From: a virus
Direction: 5' to 3' (one strand)
Virus record (IMG/VR): IMGVR_UViG_3300046718_000570
Coordinates: 1 to 22,083 of that record
DNA length: 22,083 nt
The first letter of the stretch is position 1. Every line of letters starts with the position of its first letter. Below, one piece after another: positions 11,334 to 20,088 of the stretch. A model generated the notes under the pieces. The model was not told the DNA's origin. It did no database searches and saw only the letters and a list, made by a program, of their open reading frames with translations. Made by a program: the position numbers and the translations under genes.

Positions 11334-11530
11334 CCGAGCAGGAGCGCACCAACGGGCTGCTGGCGGGGATCTCGGAGCGTCTGATCCGGGTGTTGCCGCC
11401 AGCGTTCCTGATGCTGATCGTGCTCAACATCGTATTCCTTGGCGTGTTCTGGTGGGTGTTCGACCACAACGTCTCGGCGCGGACTGAACTGCTCAACCGG
11501 ATCGTGGAAAAATGCCTGCTGCGGCCGTGA
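11330..11530 (+). CDS. Single-span membrane protein, 66 aa
   Basis: GTG start coupled to the upstream stop. The 66-residue product has an amphipathic N-terminus, one membrane span (LPPAFLMLIVLNIVFLGVFW at about residues 22-41) and a charged tail with a helix (ARTELLNRIVEKC). The LPPAFL...N..FLG pattern is familiar from small membrane proteins of alphaproteobacterial phages without known function. A holin-like role is possible but is not supported by context, as no endolysin is nearby. Confidence 0.6.
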   Translation: MTEQERTNGLLAGISERLIRVLPPAFLMLIVLNIVFLGVFWWVFDHNVSARTELLNRIVEKCLLRP

Positions 11531-11712
11531 CCCAAGCTGAGCGGCGTGTCATCGAGGTGCTGGCGGATGGTGGCTGGCACCGTGAGAGCGAGTTGCGGAC
11601 GACGTTCCGGCTATTGCAGTGGCTGTATCATCGGGGGGTGGTGGACGGTGCGATGCTGACCACGGGCGGCACGGCTGACGATCGGGTGTGGCGTCTGGTG
11701 GACTGCAAGTGA
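11512..11712 (+). CDS. Small winged-helix-like protein, 66 aa
   Basis: Sixty-six residues from the ATG at 11512. An in-frame GTG at 11527 overlaps the previous stop (GTGA) and would give 61. The sequence TQAERRVIEVLADGGWHRESELRTTF, then LLQWLYHRGVVDGAML, then DDRVWRLV fits helix-HTH-wing, a minimal winged helix. DNA binding is inferred. Confidence 0.55.
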   Translation: MPAAAVTQAERRVIEVLADGGWHRESELRTTFRLLQWLYHRGVVDGAMLTTGGTADDRVWRLVDCK

Positions 11713-11774
11713 TCCACCGGCTCATTTCCGATAGCTACCCCCAGTCAGGTGCCAGTTGCCACAATTGAGGCCGC

Positions 11775-11930
11775 ATGGACTACGATGACGAGGCATCTGA
11801 TCCCCTGTTCCTTGATGCGATGCACGCTATCGTGGTGCTGTTTGGCGTCGAGCCGGATGAGGCCCAACTAGCCGCCCTGGCGTGCATTTTGGTCCAGTTG
11901 GCGGCCGATTACGAGAAGACGCTCGCATAG
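11775..11930 (+). CDS. Small acidic hypothetical protein, 51 aa
   Basis: ATG with GAGG five bases upstream. The 51-residue acidic helical product begins MDYDDEASDPLFLDAMH and ends LVQLAADYEKTLA. No family recognised. It is followed by the second tandem-hairpin element. Confidence 0.5.
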   Translation: MDYDDEASDPLFLDAMHAIVVLFGVEPDEAQLAALACILVQLAADYEKTLA

Positions 11931-11961
11931 ATCGTGCATAAAAGATCGGGCCATAAGAAAA

Positions 11962-12020
11962 GCCCCGTCTCACACGGGAGAGCGGGGCGCTTGAGGTTCT
12001 CGGACTTATCGCGGAAGCGA
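11962..12020. promoter_or_regulatory. Tandem hairpin element 2
   Basis: The first hairpin pairs GCCCCG-TCTC with GAGA-CGGGGC (one bulged G). The second is TCGC-GGAA-GCGA with a GNRA-type loop, 20 nt later. An A-run precedes it as in element 1 (4621-4677), so the minus strand reads hairpin then TTTT. It lies 35 bp before the next start. Could be a leftward terminator or a structured leader. Confidence 0.5.
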
Positions 12021-12054
12021 GCATAGCACCACCCCAATCATGGAGGCCAGCGGC

Positions 12055-12354
12055 ATGCCAGCAACCATGAAACACGTCATATCCGTTCCCTGGACGGACG
12101 AGGAGCGCACCACGCTGCGGCAGATGTGGGAGAACGGCATGGGCGTGACGCTGCTCGGGCGCATGCTGGGGCGGTCGAAGTACAGCGTGCGCTCCGAGAT
12201 CGAGACGCTGAAGCTGGGGCCGCGTGGCAGCGTGGTGGCGCCGCCAGAGCGCCCGCCGGGTCGGGTGGTGCAGGCACGGGCACGGCCTCAGCCACTGCGA
12301 CCCGGCGCGCGCACGCTGCCGCCGCTGCCGAGTGAGATGCATGCCGATGAGTGA
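12055..12354 (+). CDS. GcrA/Myb-like HTH DNA-binding protein, 99 aa
   Basis: The start at 12055 is chosen because GGAGG lies eight bases before it; an ATG at 12040 lies upstream of that site. Residues about 10-55 (VPWTDEERTTLRQMWENG, LLGRMLGRSKYSVRSEIETL) match the homeodomain-like HTH of GcrA-type regulators (W-[ST]-x-E-E...L...W..G...I...LGRSx.AV). The tail is a Pro/Arg-rich disordered segment. It may be a regulator, or the site-recognition subunit of the terminase given its place just upstream of terL. Confidence 0.68.
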   Translation: MPATMKHVISVPWTDEERTTLRQMWENGMGVTLLGRMLGRSKYSVRSEIETLKLGPRGSVVAPPERPPGRVVQARARPQPLRPGARTLPPLPSEMHADE

Positions 12355-12661
12355 GGCCACGAAGACGGAACGCCCTCGTCGGCCAGATGGGAGGTGGCCT
12401 GGCAGGGTATATCACTACAACAGCCGGTACAAGGTGGTTGCATCACCCACGATCGGGAAGGTGCGATGCTTTGATGTTTCGCTGATCAAGGGGAATGGTG
12501 CTGGTGGCGGGTTTGGGGAGGTCGTGCAGACCGTCCGCGTCTGGCGTGGGTGCGCTGTTGGCGATGGCAAGGCTGGCAACCCTTACGAGTTGGCGATGGC
12601 GGAAGCCCACAAGCTACGCGCGTCGCTCGATGCTTACGTGCAGTATCTGAGGCGGGGATGA
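12347..12661 (+). CDS. Hypothetical protein upstream of terL, 104 aa
   Basis: A 104-residue protein from the ATG at 12347 (a second in-frame ATG lies at 12341). It has a basic N-terminus (TERPRRPDGRWPGRVYHY), a central beta-rich segment (YKVVASPTIGKVRCFDVSLIKG) and a C-terminal helix (YELAMAEAHKLRASLDAYVQYL). No family recognised. It overlaps both neighbours, including ATGA with terL, and is therefore co-translated with the packaging motor. Confidence 0.6.
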   Translation: MSEATKTERPRRPDGRWPGRVYHYNSRYKVVASPTIGKVRCFDVSLIKGNGAGGGFGEVVQTVRVWRGCAVGDGKAGNPYELAMAEAHKLRASLDAYVQYLRRG

Positions 12662-14133
12662 ACGACTACACCGCCACCACGAATGACTATGCGGAACGGA
12701 TGCCGCCGACCTGGGCCGAGGCGATTGCGCGGGCGCCCAACCCGTATGACGTCAGCCTGGCCAGGTATGCCCGTGCGCCGATTGCGTTTGTTCGGGAAGT
12801 CCTCAACGCGGAACCGGACGACTGGCAGCTGAAGGCGCTGCGGGCGTTGGCCAGGGGGCACACCAGGATAGCGATCCGGAGTTGCCATGGGCCGGGCAAG
12901 ACCGCGCTGGCGGCGTGGGTGATCGTGTGGTTTAGTAACACAAGAGCACCGTTCAAGCTGGCCTGCACTGCCCCGAGCAGCCCGCAGTTGTTCGATGCGC
13001 TCTATCCCGAGATCATCAAATGGCTGGATCGGTTACCGAGTGCCTGGCGGGATCTGTGGACGGTCACCAGCGATCATATAACGCTGAAGAGCAACCCGGA
13101 GTGTTTCATCACGGCGCGCACCAGCCGTCCCGAGACGCCCGAGGCGCTGGCGGGCCTGCACTCGGACAATGTTATGCTGGTGGTGGATGAGGCCAGTGGT
13201 GTGCCGGAACAGGTGTTCGAGGCGGCGTCGGGGAGCATGAGCAGTGCGGGGGCCATCACGCTGCTGATTGGTAATCCGACACGGTCATCCGGGTTCTTCT
13301 GGAAGGCGTTCATGCTGGAGCGGGATCGGTGGTTCACATTGAAGGTGGGCTACGCCGATAGTCCAAGAGTGACGGCGGACTTTGCCGAGGAGATTGCGGG
13401 ACGCTACGGCGCCGATAGCAATGCGTACAGGGTCAGAGTTCTCGGGGAATTTCCGCTGGCTGATGCCGATACGCTGATCCCGGCCGAGTTGGTGGACAGT
13501 GCCATGCTGCGGGATGTCGCGATTGACCACTCCGAGCCGGAGTTGTGGGGCTGTGACGTGGCCCGGTTTGGAACCGATGCGTCTGTGCTCATTAAGCGCC
13601 GCGGCAACGTGGTAACTGAGATGCCGCGGTCGTTCCACCAGCTGGATACGATGATGCTGGCTGGTGCGATCAAAGCGGAATGGGACGCGCAGATCCAGAA
13701 GCCGGCATTGATCGCCATCGATGTGATCGGCATCGGGGCTGGGGTGGTGGATCGCCTCAACGAGCAGGGGCTGCCCATTCTCGGGGTGAATGTCAGCGAG
13801 AGCCCGAGCACGACGGGGCGGTATAGCCGGCTGCGGGATGAGCTCTGGGTCCGCGCCAAGGAGTGGCTGAGCACGCGTGCGGTGCGGCTGCCCAGACATG
13901 AGCGCCTAAGGGATGACCTGGTGGCCCCACGGTATAGCTTTCTGAGCGACGGCCGCCTCAAGGTGGAGGACAAGAACGCGATGCGGGCGAGGGGATTGCC
14001 GAGCTGCGATTATGCCGACGCGTTGAACCTGACGTTTTGCCAGCATGGGCTGGGGGTGGGGTCGGGGATGAGCGGCGGGATCTACGACAAGGTCGGGCTG
14101 CGGATGGATTTAGGTGCCGAGGTGGAGGTATGA
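12658..14133 (+). CDS. terL: Terminase large subunit
   Basis: A 491-residue protein. ATPase domain: Walker A CHGPGKT (76-82), adjacent W/Q-rich adenine-binding region (DDWQLKAL, 54-61), Walker B VMLVVDE (172-178, catalytic E178), coupling motif near LLIGNPTRS (202-210). RNase H-like nuclease domain: first acidic residue D300 in WGCDVARFGTD, second D355 in LIAIDVIGIG, third in DYADALNL (D451/D454). Length and order are those of a complete TerL that packages DNA into proheads and cuts it. The start at 12658 overlaps the upstream stop (ATGA). The frame is open further upstream but would run through the previous gene. Confidence 0.94.
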   Translation: MNDYTATTNDYAERMPPTWAEAIARAPNPYDVSLARYARAPIAFVREVLNAEPDDWQLKALRALARGHTRIAIRSCHGPGKTALAAWVIVWFSNTRAPFKLACTAPSSPQLFDALYPEIIKWLDRLPSAWRDLWTVTSDHITLKSNPECFITARTSRPETPEALAGLHSDNVMLVVDEASGVPEQVFEAASGSMSSAGAITLLIGNPTRSSGFFWKAFMLERDRWFTLKVGYADSPRVTADFAEEIAGRYGADSNAYRVRVLGEFPLADADTLIPAELVDSAMLRDVAIDHSEPELWGCDVARFGTDASVLIKRRGNVVTEMPRSFHQLDTMMLAGAIKAEWDAQIQKPALIAIDVIGIGAGVVDRLNEQGLPILGVNVSESPSTTGRYSRLRDELWVRAKEWLSTRAVRLPRHERLRDDLVAPRYSFLSDGRLKVEDKNAMRARGLPSCDYADALNLTFCQHGLGVGSGMSGGIYDKVGLRMDLGAEVEV

Positions 14134-14459
14134 GGCGATATCCTCTGAAGGTGGTGGTGGCGGCTGAGCGGGCGCAGGACGAGCTGCGCGCCTCGCATTT
14201 CGCAGAGCGTGAGCGGACATACGCGGAATATCCGATGCATATCGCGGCGCTTATTGAACGTGATCCGCAACGATTGGCGGAGGAGGCGGCAGAGCGAGCG
14301 GCATGGCAAGCACGGAGGAAGCGGTGGCGCGCGGAGGATCGCCGGCTAGCGCGCGATGAGAAGCACGAGGCGAAAGTCGCTGCCGTCGCCTGCCTGATCG
14401 AGGCATTCATAGAACTGCGGCCCTACGTCGGGACAGAGGGCGCTGAGGTGGAGGCATGA
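14130..14459 (+). CDS. Charged coiled-coil protein, 109 aa
   Basis: A 109-residue protein of long, highly charged helices (AERAQDELRASHFAERERTYAEYP, then RLAEEAAERAAWQARRKRWRAEDRRLARDEKHEAKVA). GGTGGAGG precedes the ATG, which overlaps the terL stop (ATGA). No family recognised. It sits between terminase and portal, so an accessory role in head assembly is possible. Confidence 0.6.
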   Translation: MRRYPLKVVVAAERAQDELRASHFAERERTYAEYPMHIAALIERDPQRLAEEAAERAAWQARRKRWRAEDRRLARDEKHEAKVAAVACLIEAFIELRPYVGTEGAEVEA

Positions 14460-14950
14460 GCGGCCTGCTCGGCCCGATGGTGGCGCAAGGGATAACGCCG
14501 GACAGCGGGCAGGGGCAGCTGGCGACAGCGATCAGCAGCTTCTTTGGCGGCGGGACACCGCAGTTCCAGACGCCCACGCCGCAGGCACCGGCCCCGGCAC
14601 CAGACCCGACGTATGACAAGTGGGGGCATGTTGTCAGCGGTAGCCCCCAAGGGCAGATGCCGCAGGTAGCGCCCACCGTGCCGTCGCTGAACGTCGGCCC
14701 GGGGTTGGCACCAGCGGCCGCACAAGCCCCCGCAGGACAGATCAACCCCGGCGCCAGCGGCTACGACATGTGGGGCAGGCAGGCACCACCACCACAGCAG
14801 GCCACACCGCAGCTTCCGGGCCTGGCCGACATTCTGGCGATGATCCAGGCGGCACAGGCTAAGCAGGCGGCGAATGCGCCCGTGCCGCCGGGACTACTGA
14901 GCGATGGCGCCAGCGAGGGCGGTGGCGGTGGCGCAGAGGGGACCATGTAG
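14456..14950 (+). CDS. Pro/Gln/Ala-rich hypothetical protein, 164 aa
   Basis: 164 residues of low complexity (TPTPQAPAPAPDPTYDKWG). The motif YDxWG occurs twice (about residues 53-57 and 101-105), each after a Pro-rich linker. A short helix (LADILAMIQAAQAKQAAN) lies near the C-terminus. Coupled by ATGA to the gene before and by TAGTG to the portal gene after. Probably an intrinsically disordered structural or accessory protein; function not known. Confidence 0.58.
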   Translation: MSGLLGPMVAQGITPDSGQGQLATAISSFFGGGTPQFQTPTPQAPAPAPDPTYDKWGHVVSGSPQGQMPQVAPTVPSLNVGPGLAPAAAQAPAGQINPGASGYDMWGRQAPPPQQATPQLPGLADILAMIQAAQAKQAANAPVPPGLLSDGASEGGGGGAEGTM

Positions 14951-17673
14951 TGAGCGGACTGATCCAACGACCCGGCGGCCTGCTGTCCCCCGGACCTATG
15001 GGCATGCCCCCTGGCATCATCCCGCCCTTGCCGCCGCTGCAAGGCCTGGTGCCATCCGGCATGCAGCCACAGGGCCTGAACCTCGGCAGCGAGCAAATGC
15101 TGGCCTACCTGGTGCCGCAGCAGGCGGATCTACATCCACACAACCCCGACCAGGATCTACCGCCAAACCTGCGCCGCTATGCCGCTGGGCTACGCCCGAC
15201 ACCCAAGCCAGCCGGCGTGCCCTGGCAGCAGGAAATCGTGTTCGAGCGGCTCGGCAAGGACGACAGGGAGATTGAAGCGGTCGCGCAGTATTATTTCAAG
15301 ATCGCACAGAATTACGATATGTATCTCAGCCGAGAACGCATCACGGCGAGCCAATACTACGATGGCCGGCCGCTCGGTGATGAAACGCCGGGGCGGTCGC
15401 AAATCGTGCTCACGGTGGTCAGGGATACGATCAGGAGCACGCTGCCATCACTGCTGCGCGTGTTCACGGGGGTCGAGGATCCGGTGTCGTTTGAACCGAT
15501 TTCATCGGAAATCACCGGCAATGACCAACTCGCCACCATGCTGTCGAAGCAGGCGACCGACTATGCCCGCTGGGCCTTATTCAGCGCCAACCACGGCTGG
15601 CAGGTGCTGCACGACGTGTTGCTGGATGCACTGACCAGGAAGGCAGGATGGGCGCGCTGGTATTGGGGCAAGCAGGAGCAAATCCGCACCGATGTGTGCG
15701 AGGGCCTGCTGCAGCCGCAGCTCCAGATGCTGCTCGCCCAGCCTGGCATCGAGGCGCAACGCATCGTCCGCCGCCCGATGACGCAGGAAGAACAGAGCGT
15801 CATGATGAAAACACCCGACGGGGCGATGTATCTGAGCCAGGGCGGCGCACCCGAAATGTGGGCGGCGACGATTACGCGGACAGCGCAGCAGAACTGGCCG
15901 TGCGTCGAAGCGGTGCCGGCAGAATGCGTCTGGGTGGTGGCCGATGCGAACGACGTCGGGACCGCCAGGGGTATCTTCCACGTCAGAGACGTTCCAGCCT
16001 CCGACCTCATCGAGATGGGCCTGCCGGAAGATAAGATCCTGGCCTACTGCGATACCATGATGCGGCCGCAGCAACGCCGCGAGATGATTGCCCGTAATCC
16101 GGCACAGGGGCTCAATATCAAGGCGTCGCCGCCGAATGACCGCAGTATGGGCATCTGTCGCTACGCTGAGGGCTGGATCAGGTGCGATACGGATAACGAC
16201 CACAAGGCCGAGTTGATCCATGTGCACATGCTCGGTAATGCGACCAAGATGATCCAGTGGGAACGCTGCGACGAAATCCCGCTGGCGTGTTTCACCCCAT
16301 ACAGGGAACCCGGCCGCCTGATCGGCTATTCGCAGGCCGACATGGTCATGGACCTGCAGCGGGTCGAAAGCCGCGTTATGCGGGCCACGCTCGACAGCCT
16401 GGCCCAGAGCATGTTCCCGCGGACCGTCGTCACCCTGGGGCAAGTCAATCTCGCGGATGCGCGCCAGACCGCCATCGGCAGCATTATCCGGACGACGCAG
16501 GCCGGGGCAGTGACGGAGCTGGTGAAGCCCTACACCGGCGAAGCTGCCCTGAACATGATGCAAGCCCTGGAGGCCATCCGGGAGAGCAGGACAGGCATCA
16601 CGCGGGCCAGCCAGGGACTCACAGTTGACGAGCTGCAATCGACCGCCCCGGTGGCCGTGTCGGCGCAGACCAGCGCCGCACAAGACCGCCTCGACATGAT
16701 GGCGCGCACGCTGGCCGAAACCGGCCTGGCGCCGCTGTATAGCGGGCTACTGAAGATGATGGCGCGGCATCAGGACCGGCCCAACGTCTATCGTATCCGC
16801 GGCCAATGGGCGGCGATCGATCCGCGCGCCCTCGGGGTGATGTGGCAGACCTCGGTCAATGTCGGCGGCAAGGGCATGCCCATGGAACGCCTGGCGATGT
16901 TGAGCCAAATTGCTGGCAAGCAGGAAATGATCATGGCCAGCCAAGGGCTCGATAACCCCCTGGTGGGGGTGCCGGAATATAGGAACACGCTGTCGCGGAT
17001 GCTGGAAACCGCCAACATTGCTGATGTGTCCAGCTACTTCAAAGCCCTGCCGCCGGGGTTCCAGGCGCCGCCACCACCACCGACACCGCCCGATCCGTCA
17101 CTGATCCTCGCCCAGGTGCAGGCCGGCAAGACCGCAGCCGATGTCGAGAACGACCGGGCGTCGGAACAGACCAAGCGGGCGCAGATGCTGACTGATGATG
17201 ATCTGAAGCGGGATCAGGCTGCGCTGGATGCGTGGACGAAAACGTGGGTGGCGGGCGCACAGTTCGGCACCCCGGTGCCCAGCCTCACCGAGTTCCAGCA
17301 GGCGATGGCCAGCAAGGTGCCGGGCATCCAGCTGCTCGGCAATCTGCCACCGCCGACGTCTCCCCAGATGCCAGCCACGGCAGGACCACCCCCAGGACAG
17401 CAGCCGCCCCCTGGAGGGCCGCCACGGCCTCCGCAGGCGCCGCCACAGGCACAAGCGCCAATGATGCCGCCACGCCCGCCACAGCCCATGGGGCCGCCTG
17501 TCGGCTCGACCAACCCGGCGCAGGCGATGGCCACCCGCCAGGCGCTGATGCAGGGCAATATGCCAAGCGCGTATGGCAACATCGCGGCGCGGGCCGCAGG
17601 ACAGAGCCTGTTCGGACCCGGAGGGCCTGCTCTGCCACGGCCCAACGCGCCACCACCACAACCAGGGCAATAG
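14950..17673 (+). CDS. Portal protein (P22-type)
   Basis: A 907-residue protein. After a Pro/Gly-rich N-terminus of about 90 residues comes the portal core: WQQEIVFERLGKDDREIEAV, then YYDGRPLGDETPGRSQIVLTVVRDTIRSTLPSLLRVFTG (split by other residues). This is a typical start of large podovirus-type portal proteins with 'YYxGxPxGxExxGRSxVV...' and 'LPSLLRxF'. The body has many helices and a wing-like beta region. The C-terminal 200 residues are Pro/Gln-rich and include long Ala/Pro tracts (QPPPGGPPRPPQAPPQ). GTG start overlaps the preceding TAG. It would form the dodecameric DNA gate at one capsid vertex, docking TerL. Confidence 0.85.
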   Translation: MSGLIQRPGGLLSPGPMGMPPGIIPPLPPLQGLVPSGMQPQGLNLGSEQMLAYLVPQQADLHPHNPDQDLPPNLRRYAAGLRPTPKPAGVPWQQEIVFERLGKDDREIEAVAQYYFKIAQNYDMYLSRERITASQYYDGRPLGDETPGRSQIVLTVVRDTIRSTLPSLLRVFTGVEDPVSFEPISSEITGNDQLATMLSKQATDYARWALFSANHGWQVLHDVLLDALTRKAGWARWYWGKQEQIRTDVCEGLLQPQLQMLLAQPGIEAQRIVRRPMTQEEQSVMMKTPDGAMYLSQGGAPEMWAATITRTAQQNWPCVEAVPAECVWVVADANDVGTARGIFHVRDVPASDLIEMGLPEDKILAYCDTMMRPQQRREMIARNPAQGLNIKASPPNDRSMGICRYAEGWIRCDTDNDHKAELIHVHMLGNATKMIQWERCDEIPLACFTPYREPGRLIGYSQADMVMDLQRVESRVMRATLDSLAQSMFPRTVVTLGQVNLADARQTAIGSIIRTTQAGAVTELVKPYTGEAALNMMQALEAIRESRTGITRASQGLTVDELQSTAPVAVSAQTSAAQDRLDMMARTLAETGLAPLYSGLLKMMARHQDRPNVYRIRGQWAAIDPRALGVMWQTSVNVGGKGMPMERLAMLSQIAGKQEMIMASQGLDNPLVGVPEYRNTLSRMLETANIADVSSYFKALPPGFQAPPPPPTPPDPSLILAQVQAGKTAADVENDRASEQTKRAQMLTDDDLKRDQAALDAWTKTWVAGAQFGTPVPSLTEFQQAMASKVPGIQLLGNLPPPTSPQMPATAGPPPGQQPPPGGPPRPPQAPPQAQAPMMPPRPPQPMGPPVGSTNPAQAMATRQALMQGNMPSAYGNIAARAAGQSLFGPGGPALPRPNAPPPQPGQ

Positions 17674-17675
17674 GA

Positions 17676-17918
17676 ATGTCGGAGACCCATATCTTTGATA
17701 GCGTGGATGAATGGTGCGACCTCTTCATGGAGGCATTCGATAAGTCTCGTGTCAACGAGATCCTTGACGCCATCAATGCCAAAGATACCGATCACGCATC
17801 AATCATCGTCGCTTGCGCGCATATGCTTGGCGCACTGCTGAAGACCAACGATGACAGCTATTTTCCGCTCGCCATTATGGCAATGATTGTGCGTGCCAGC
17901 GAAAAAGATGAGCAATAG
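17676..17918 (+). CDS. Hypothetical protein, 80 aa
   Basis: An 80-residue acidic, helical protein (MSETHIFDSVDEWCDLFMEAFDK ... DHASIIVACAHMLGALLK). It follows the portal stop by two bases, with AGGA directly before the ATG. Codon usage is less GC-rich than in the portal (GAT, AAA, ATT, TCT codons), hinting at later acquisition. No family recognised. Confidence 0.62.
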   Translation: MSETHIFDSVDEWCDLFMEAFDKSRVNEILDAINAKDTDHASIIVACAHMLGALLKTNDDSYFPLAIMAMIVRASEKDEQ

Positions 17919-17928
17919 GAGAACCACC

Positions 17929-18084
17929 ATGGTCACACGTGCATCAGGCTCGCAGTCAACCAAGACCGTGCCACGCCAAGGGCAGAACAAACCAGCCAGC
18001 GGCGGCACGTCCGGCGCCGGCAAGGACCGCGGCACCGCCAAGCTGCCCACCATCAGCAGAACCACAGCGCCCAAGTCGCGGTAA
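17929..18084 (+). CDS. Basic, Ser/Thr-rich small protein, 51 aa
   Basis: ATG preceded by AGGAG at seven bases. The 51-residue product is basic and low-complexity (VTRASGSQSTKTVPRQGQ ... ISRTTAPKSR), likely disordered. The TAA overlaps the next ATG (TAATG). No family recognised; a nucleic-acid-binding or structural peptide is possible. Confidence 0.52.
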   Translation: MVTRASGSQSTKTVPRQGQNKPASGGTSGAGKDRGTAKLPTISRTTAPKSR

Positions 18085-18353
18085 TGGCTGTCGGTGGCCT
18101 GCTTGGCTCCGCAGTAGGGGCACCCGCCGACTGGACCGCGCGCCTCGGCCAGCAACCGCATCATGCGCGTGGCAATGTCGATCCCGGTATGGTCGCGCAG
18201 CCGGACGTGGATCCTGGGTACGGGCTGCACAACACACCGCTCGGCAACCTCAACCAATCGCCCGGGCAGGAAGTCGGTGGCTGGCTACCGGCCGGTATGA
18301 CCCAGGACGATCTGCTACGCGCGCTCCAGATGCTGCAAACGCAGGGGGCGTAG
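18084..18353 (+). CDS. Hypothetical structural-region protein, 89 aa
   Basis: 89 residues, Gly/Pro/Asn-rich with a small amphipathic C-terminal helix (MTQDDLLRALQMLQTQ). No family recognised. It overlaps the gene before by one base pair and abuts the gene after, so it belongs to the head operon. Confidence 0.55.
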   Translation: MAVGGLLGSAVGAPADWTARLGQQPHHARGNVDPGMVAQPDVDPGYGLHNTPLGNLNQSPGQEVGGWLPAGMTQDDLLRALQMLQTQGA

Positions 18354-18626
18354 GTGAGCGACCTCTCACGCGAGGAACGCCACGAAATCCTGCGCCGTGG
18401 CTCCGAGAGCCACCGCCTGCTGCAGGACCGCGAACTCATGGACGTGCTGACATTTATTCGGGAAGGCGCCGTGCAGACCGCCGTCCACGGCGCCGACGCC
18501 CGCGAGCGCGAGGATGCCCGCAACCTCGCCAGGGCGATCGACCACCTCGCCACCGAGATGCGCACCAGGCTCGATACCGCCCTGCTACAGGGCCAGCGCG
18601 AACAAGACGGACGGAAATTCGAGTGA
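18354..18626 (+). CDS. Helical head-operon protein, 90 aa
   Basis: GTG start directly after the preceding TAG. The 90-residue product is all-helical and charged (SREERHEILRRGSESHRLLQDRE, LMDVLTFIREGAV, then DARNLARAIDHLATEMRTRLDTAL). Similar short helical proteins lie between portal and scaffold genes in other podovirus-like genomes, but their role is not known to me. Confidence 0.6.
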   Translation: MSDLSREERHEILRRGSESHRLLQDRELMDVLTFIREGAVQTAVHGADAREREDARNLARAIDHLATEMRTRLDTALLQGQREQDGRKFE

Positions 18627-18635
18627 GCATGCACC

Positions 18636-19778
18636 ATGAGTGAGAGTAGCGGCACATCCGCGCCGGCTGCCCCGGCAACCCCCGCAGCAGCCCAGCCAGC
18701 CACCCCAGCACCCGCCAGCAACGACGCCGGCCTGGCCAATGCACCAGCCCCCGCATCTCAGGAGGCCATCAGCCTCTCCGATGCCGGGCGCATGCTCGCC
18801 GCCAAACGCCGCCAGGATGCCGCAACAGCACGCCTCAACCCCGTGCAGCAGGGACCAGGCGAAGCGCGTCTCAATCCAGCGGCAGCACAGCCCGCAGCGG
18901 CGCAACAGCAGCCAGCGGCCCCCGCCGCCCCCACCGACAGCTACGACACCATCGCCAAGGCGCTCGGATTGGACCAGGGGACCAGTCCGGCCACACCCGA
19001 TGGGACAGCACCAGCCGCAGACGCACCCGGTGATGGCGTCTATACGATCGACGGACACCGCGTCACCGCCGCGCAGATCCGCACCGCCATGGGCCAGGCG
19101 GCCGACTACACCAGGAAGACCCAGGAGCTGGCGCAGCAACGCCAACAACTCCAGCAGCAGGCCGAGGCACTCGCCACCGTGCTGCCCCACATCCAGCCCG
19201 AGTTGGCCAAACTGGGCCAGCAGCTGCAAGGCGCGGCGCCCCCCGATCCGCGCATGATCGATACCGACCCCCAGGGCTACCTGCGCCAATTCGCCGCCTA
19301 CCAGGCCGCCACCGCGGAGCAACAACGCCTCGGCACCCTCACCCAGCTGCAACAGCAGGCCTATGAGCGCTCGATGAGCCAGCAAGTAGAGGCCGGCAAC
19401 AAAATGCTCAGCGAGAAATACGAGTTCTGGCGCGATGATGCGTCCCGAAGTGCCGTCCAGCGCGATATCGCCCGCTGGGCCGAGGCCAAGGGCGGCTACA
19501 CCAGGCAGGAGTTGCAGGGGCTGAGTGACCCGCGCCACGTCGAAAGCATGATGAAGGCCATGATGTGGGATCGCATGGTCGAAGGCGCCAAAACCCGCGC
19601 ACCCCAGCCGGTGCAGACCGCACAGGTGCGTGGCGTGCGCCCGCCACCAGCTCCCGCCGCCGCGGTGCAGGCCATGGAGCAGGCGTTCGAGGCCGCACCC
19701 AACGCCAGGAACGCGGCTGCGTTGCTCAGCGCCCGCCGCTCCGCAGCAGCCGGCAGCAACGGCAGCGGGCGGTATTGA
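18636..19778 (+). CDS. Head scaffolding protein
   Basis: A 380-residue protein. The N-terminal 130 residues are Ala/Pro/Gln-rich and disordered. Then come a small domain YTIDGHRVTAAQIRTAMGQA, a long Gln-rich coiled coil (TQELAQQRQQLQQQAEALA) and a C-terminal helical domain (YLRQFAAYQAATAEQQRL onward). This composition, with an 'IDG...T..Q...A...A..YTRKTQELA' motif, is usual for phage scaffolds located just upstream of the MCP. It would guide capsid assembly and then leave the prohead. Confidence 0.75.
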   Translation: MSESSGTSAPAAPATPAAAQPATPAPASNDAGLANAPAPASQEAISLSDAGRMLAAKRRQDAATARLNPVQQGPGEARLNPAAAQPAAAQQQPAAPAAPTDSYDTIAKALGLDQGTSPATPDGTAPAADAPGDGVYTIDGHRVTAAQIRTAMGQAADYTRKTQELAQQRQQLQQQAEALATVLPHIQPELAKLGQQLQGAAPPDPRMIDTDPQGYLRQFAAYQAATAEQQRLGTLTQLQQQAYERSMSQQVEAGNKMLSEKYEFWRDDASRSAVQRDIARWAEAKGGYTRQELQGLSDPRHVESMMKAMMWDRMVEGAKTRAPQPVQTAQVRGVRPPPAPAAAVQAMEQAFEAAPNARNAAALLSARRSAAAGSNGSGRY

Positions 19779-19782
19779 CGAC

Positions 19783-20088
19783 ATGGCGGCTACGCGGGTC
19801 GCACTGATAGATCCCGCACTGTTGGAAAGGCTGGCGCGTGCTGGCTACCAAGAATGTTGGGAGTTTACCGCAGAATGGCCGGTGCCACAGCTGCCAGGCT
19901 GCTCGTGGGAGACTGCGCCGCCGCAGGTGAAAGAGTTGTGGTATCGTATTACGGCGCGGCTTCTTCTTGAGGCTAAGGGCAAACGCTTGACGACCCGTAG
20001 CTACGCTCGTAGCGTCCCCACCGTCGATCGGGGGCAGTCGCAGACCAAGCAACGATCGGGCCGTGCAGTCGCAGGACGACCAAGTTGA
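19783..20088 (+). CDS. Hypothetical protein between scaffold and capsid, 101 aa
   Basis: ATG four bases after the scaffold stop, 101 residues. Residues 1-65 look folded (DPALLERLARAGYQECWEFTAEW ... KELWYRITARLLLEA). The last 35 residues are Arg/Ser/Gln-rich and lie over the capsid leader RNA described below, so this tail may be a by-product of RNA-level constraint. No clear ribosome binding site. No family recognised. Confidence 0.5.
   Translation: MAATRVALIDPALLERLARAGYQECWEFTAEWPVPQLPGCSWETAPPQVKELWYRITARLLLEAKGKRLTTRSYARSVPTVDRGQSQTKQRSGRAVAGRPS

Noticed and set aside
12550-12657. Upstream extension of the terminase frame
   Set aside because: It overlaps the preceding gene completely, and the ATG at 12658 has the usual ATGA coupling.
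15577-16683. Long minus-strand frame opposite the portal gene
   Set aside because: It is a codon-bias shadow of a GC-rich gene; His/Arg-rich sequence without domain signs. The same applies to the minus frame opposite the scaffold gene (18585-19784).
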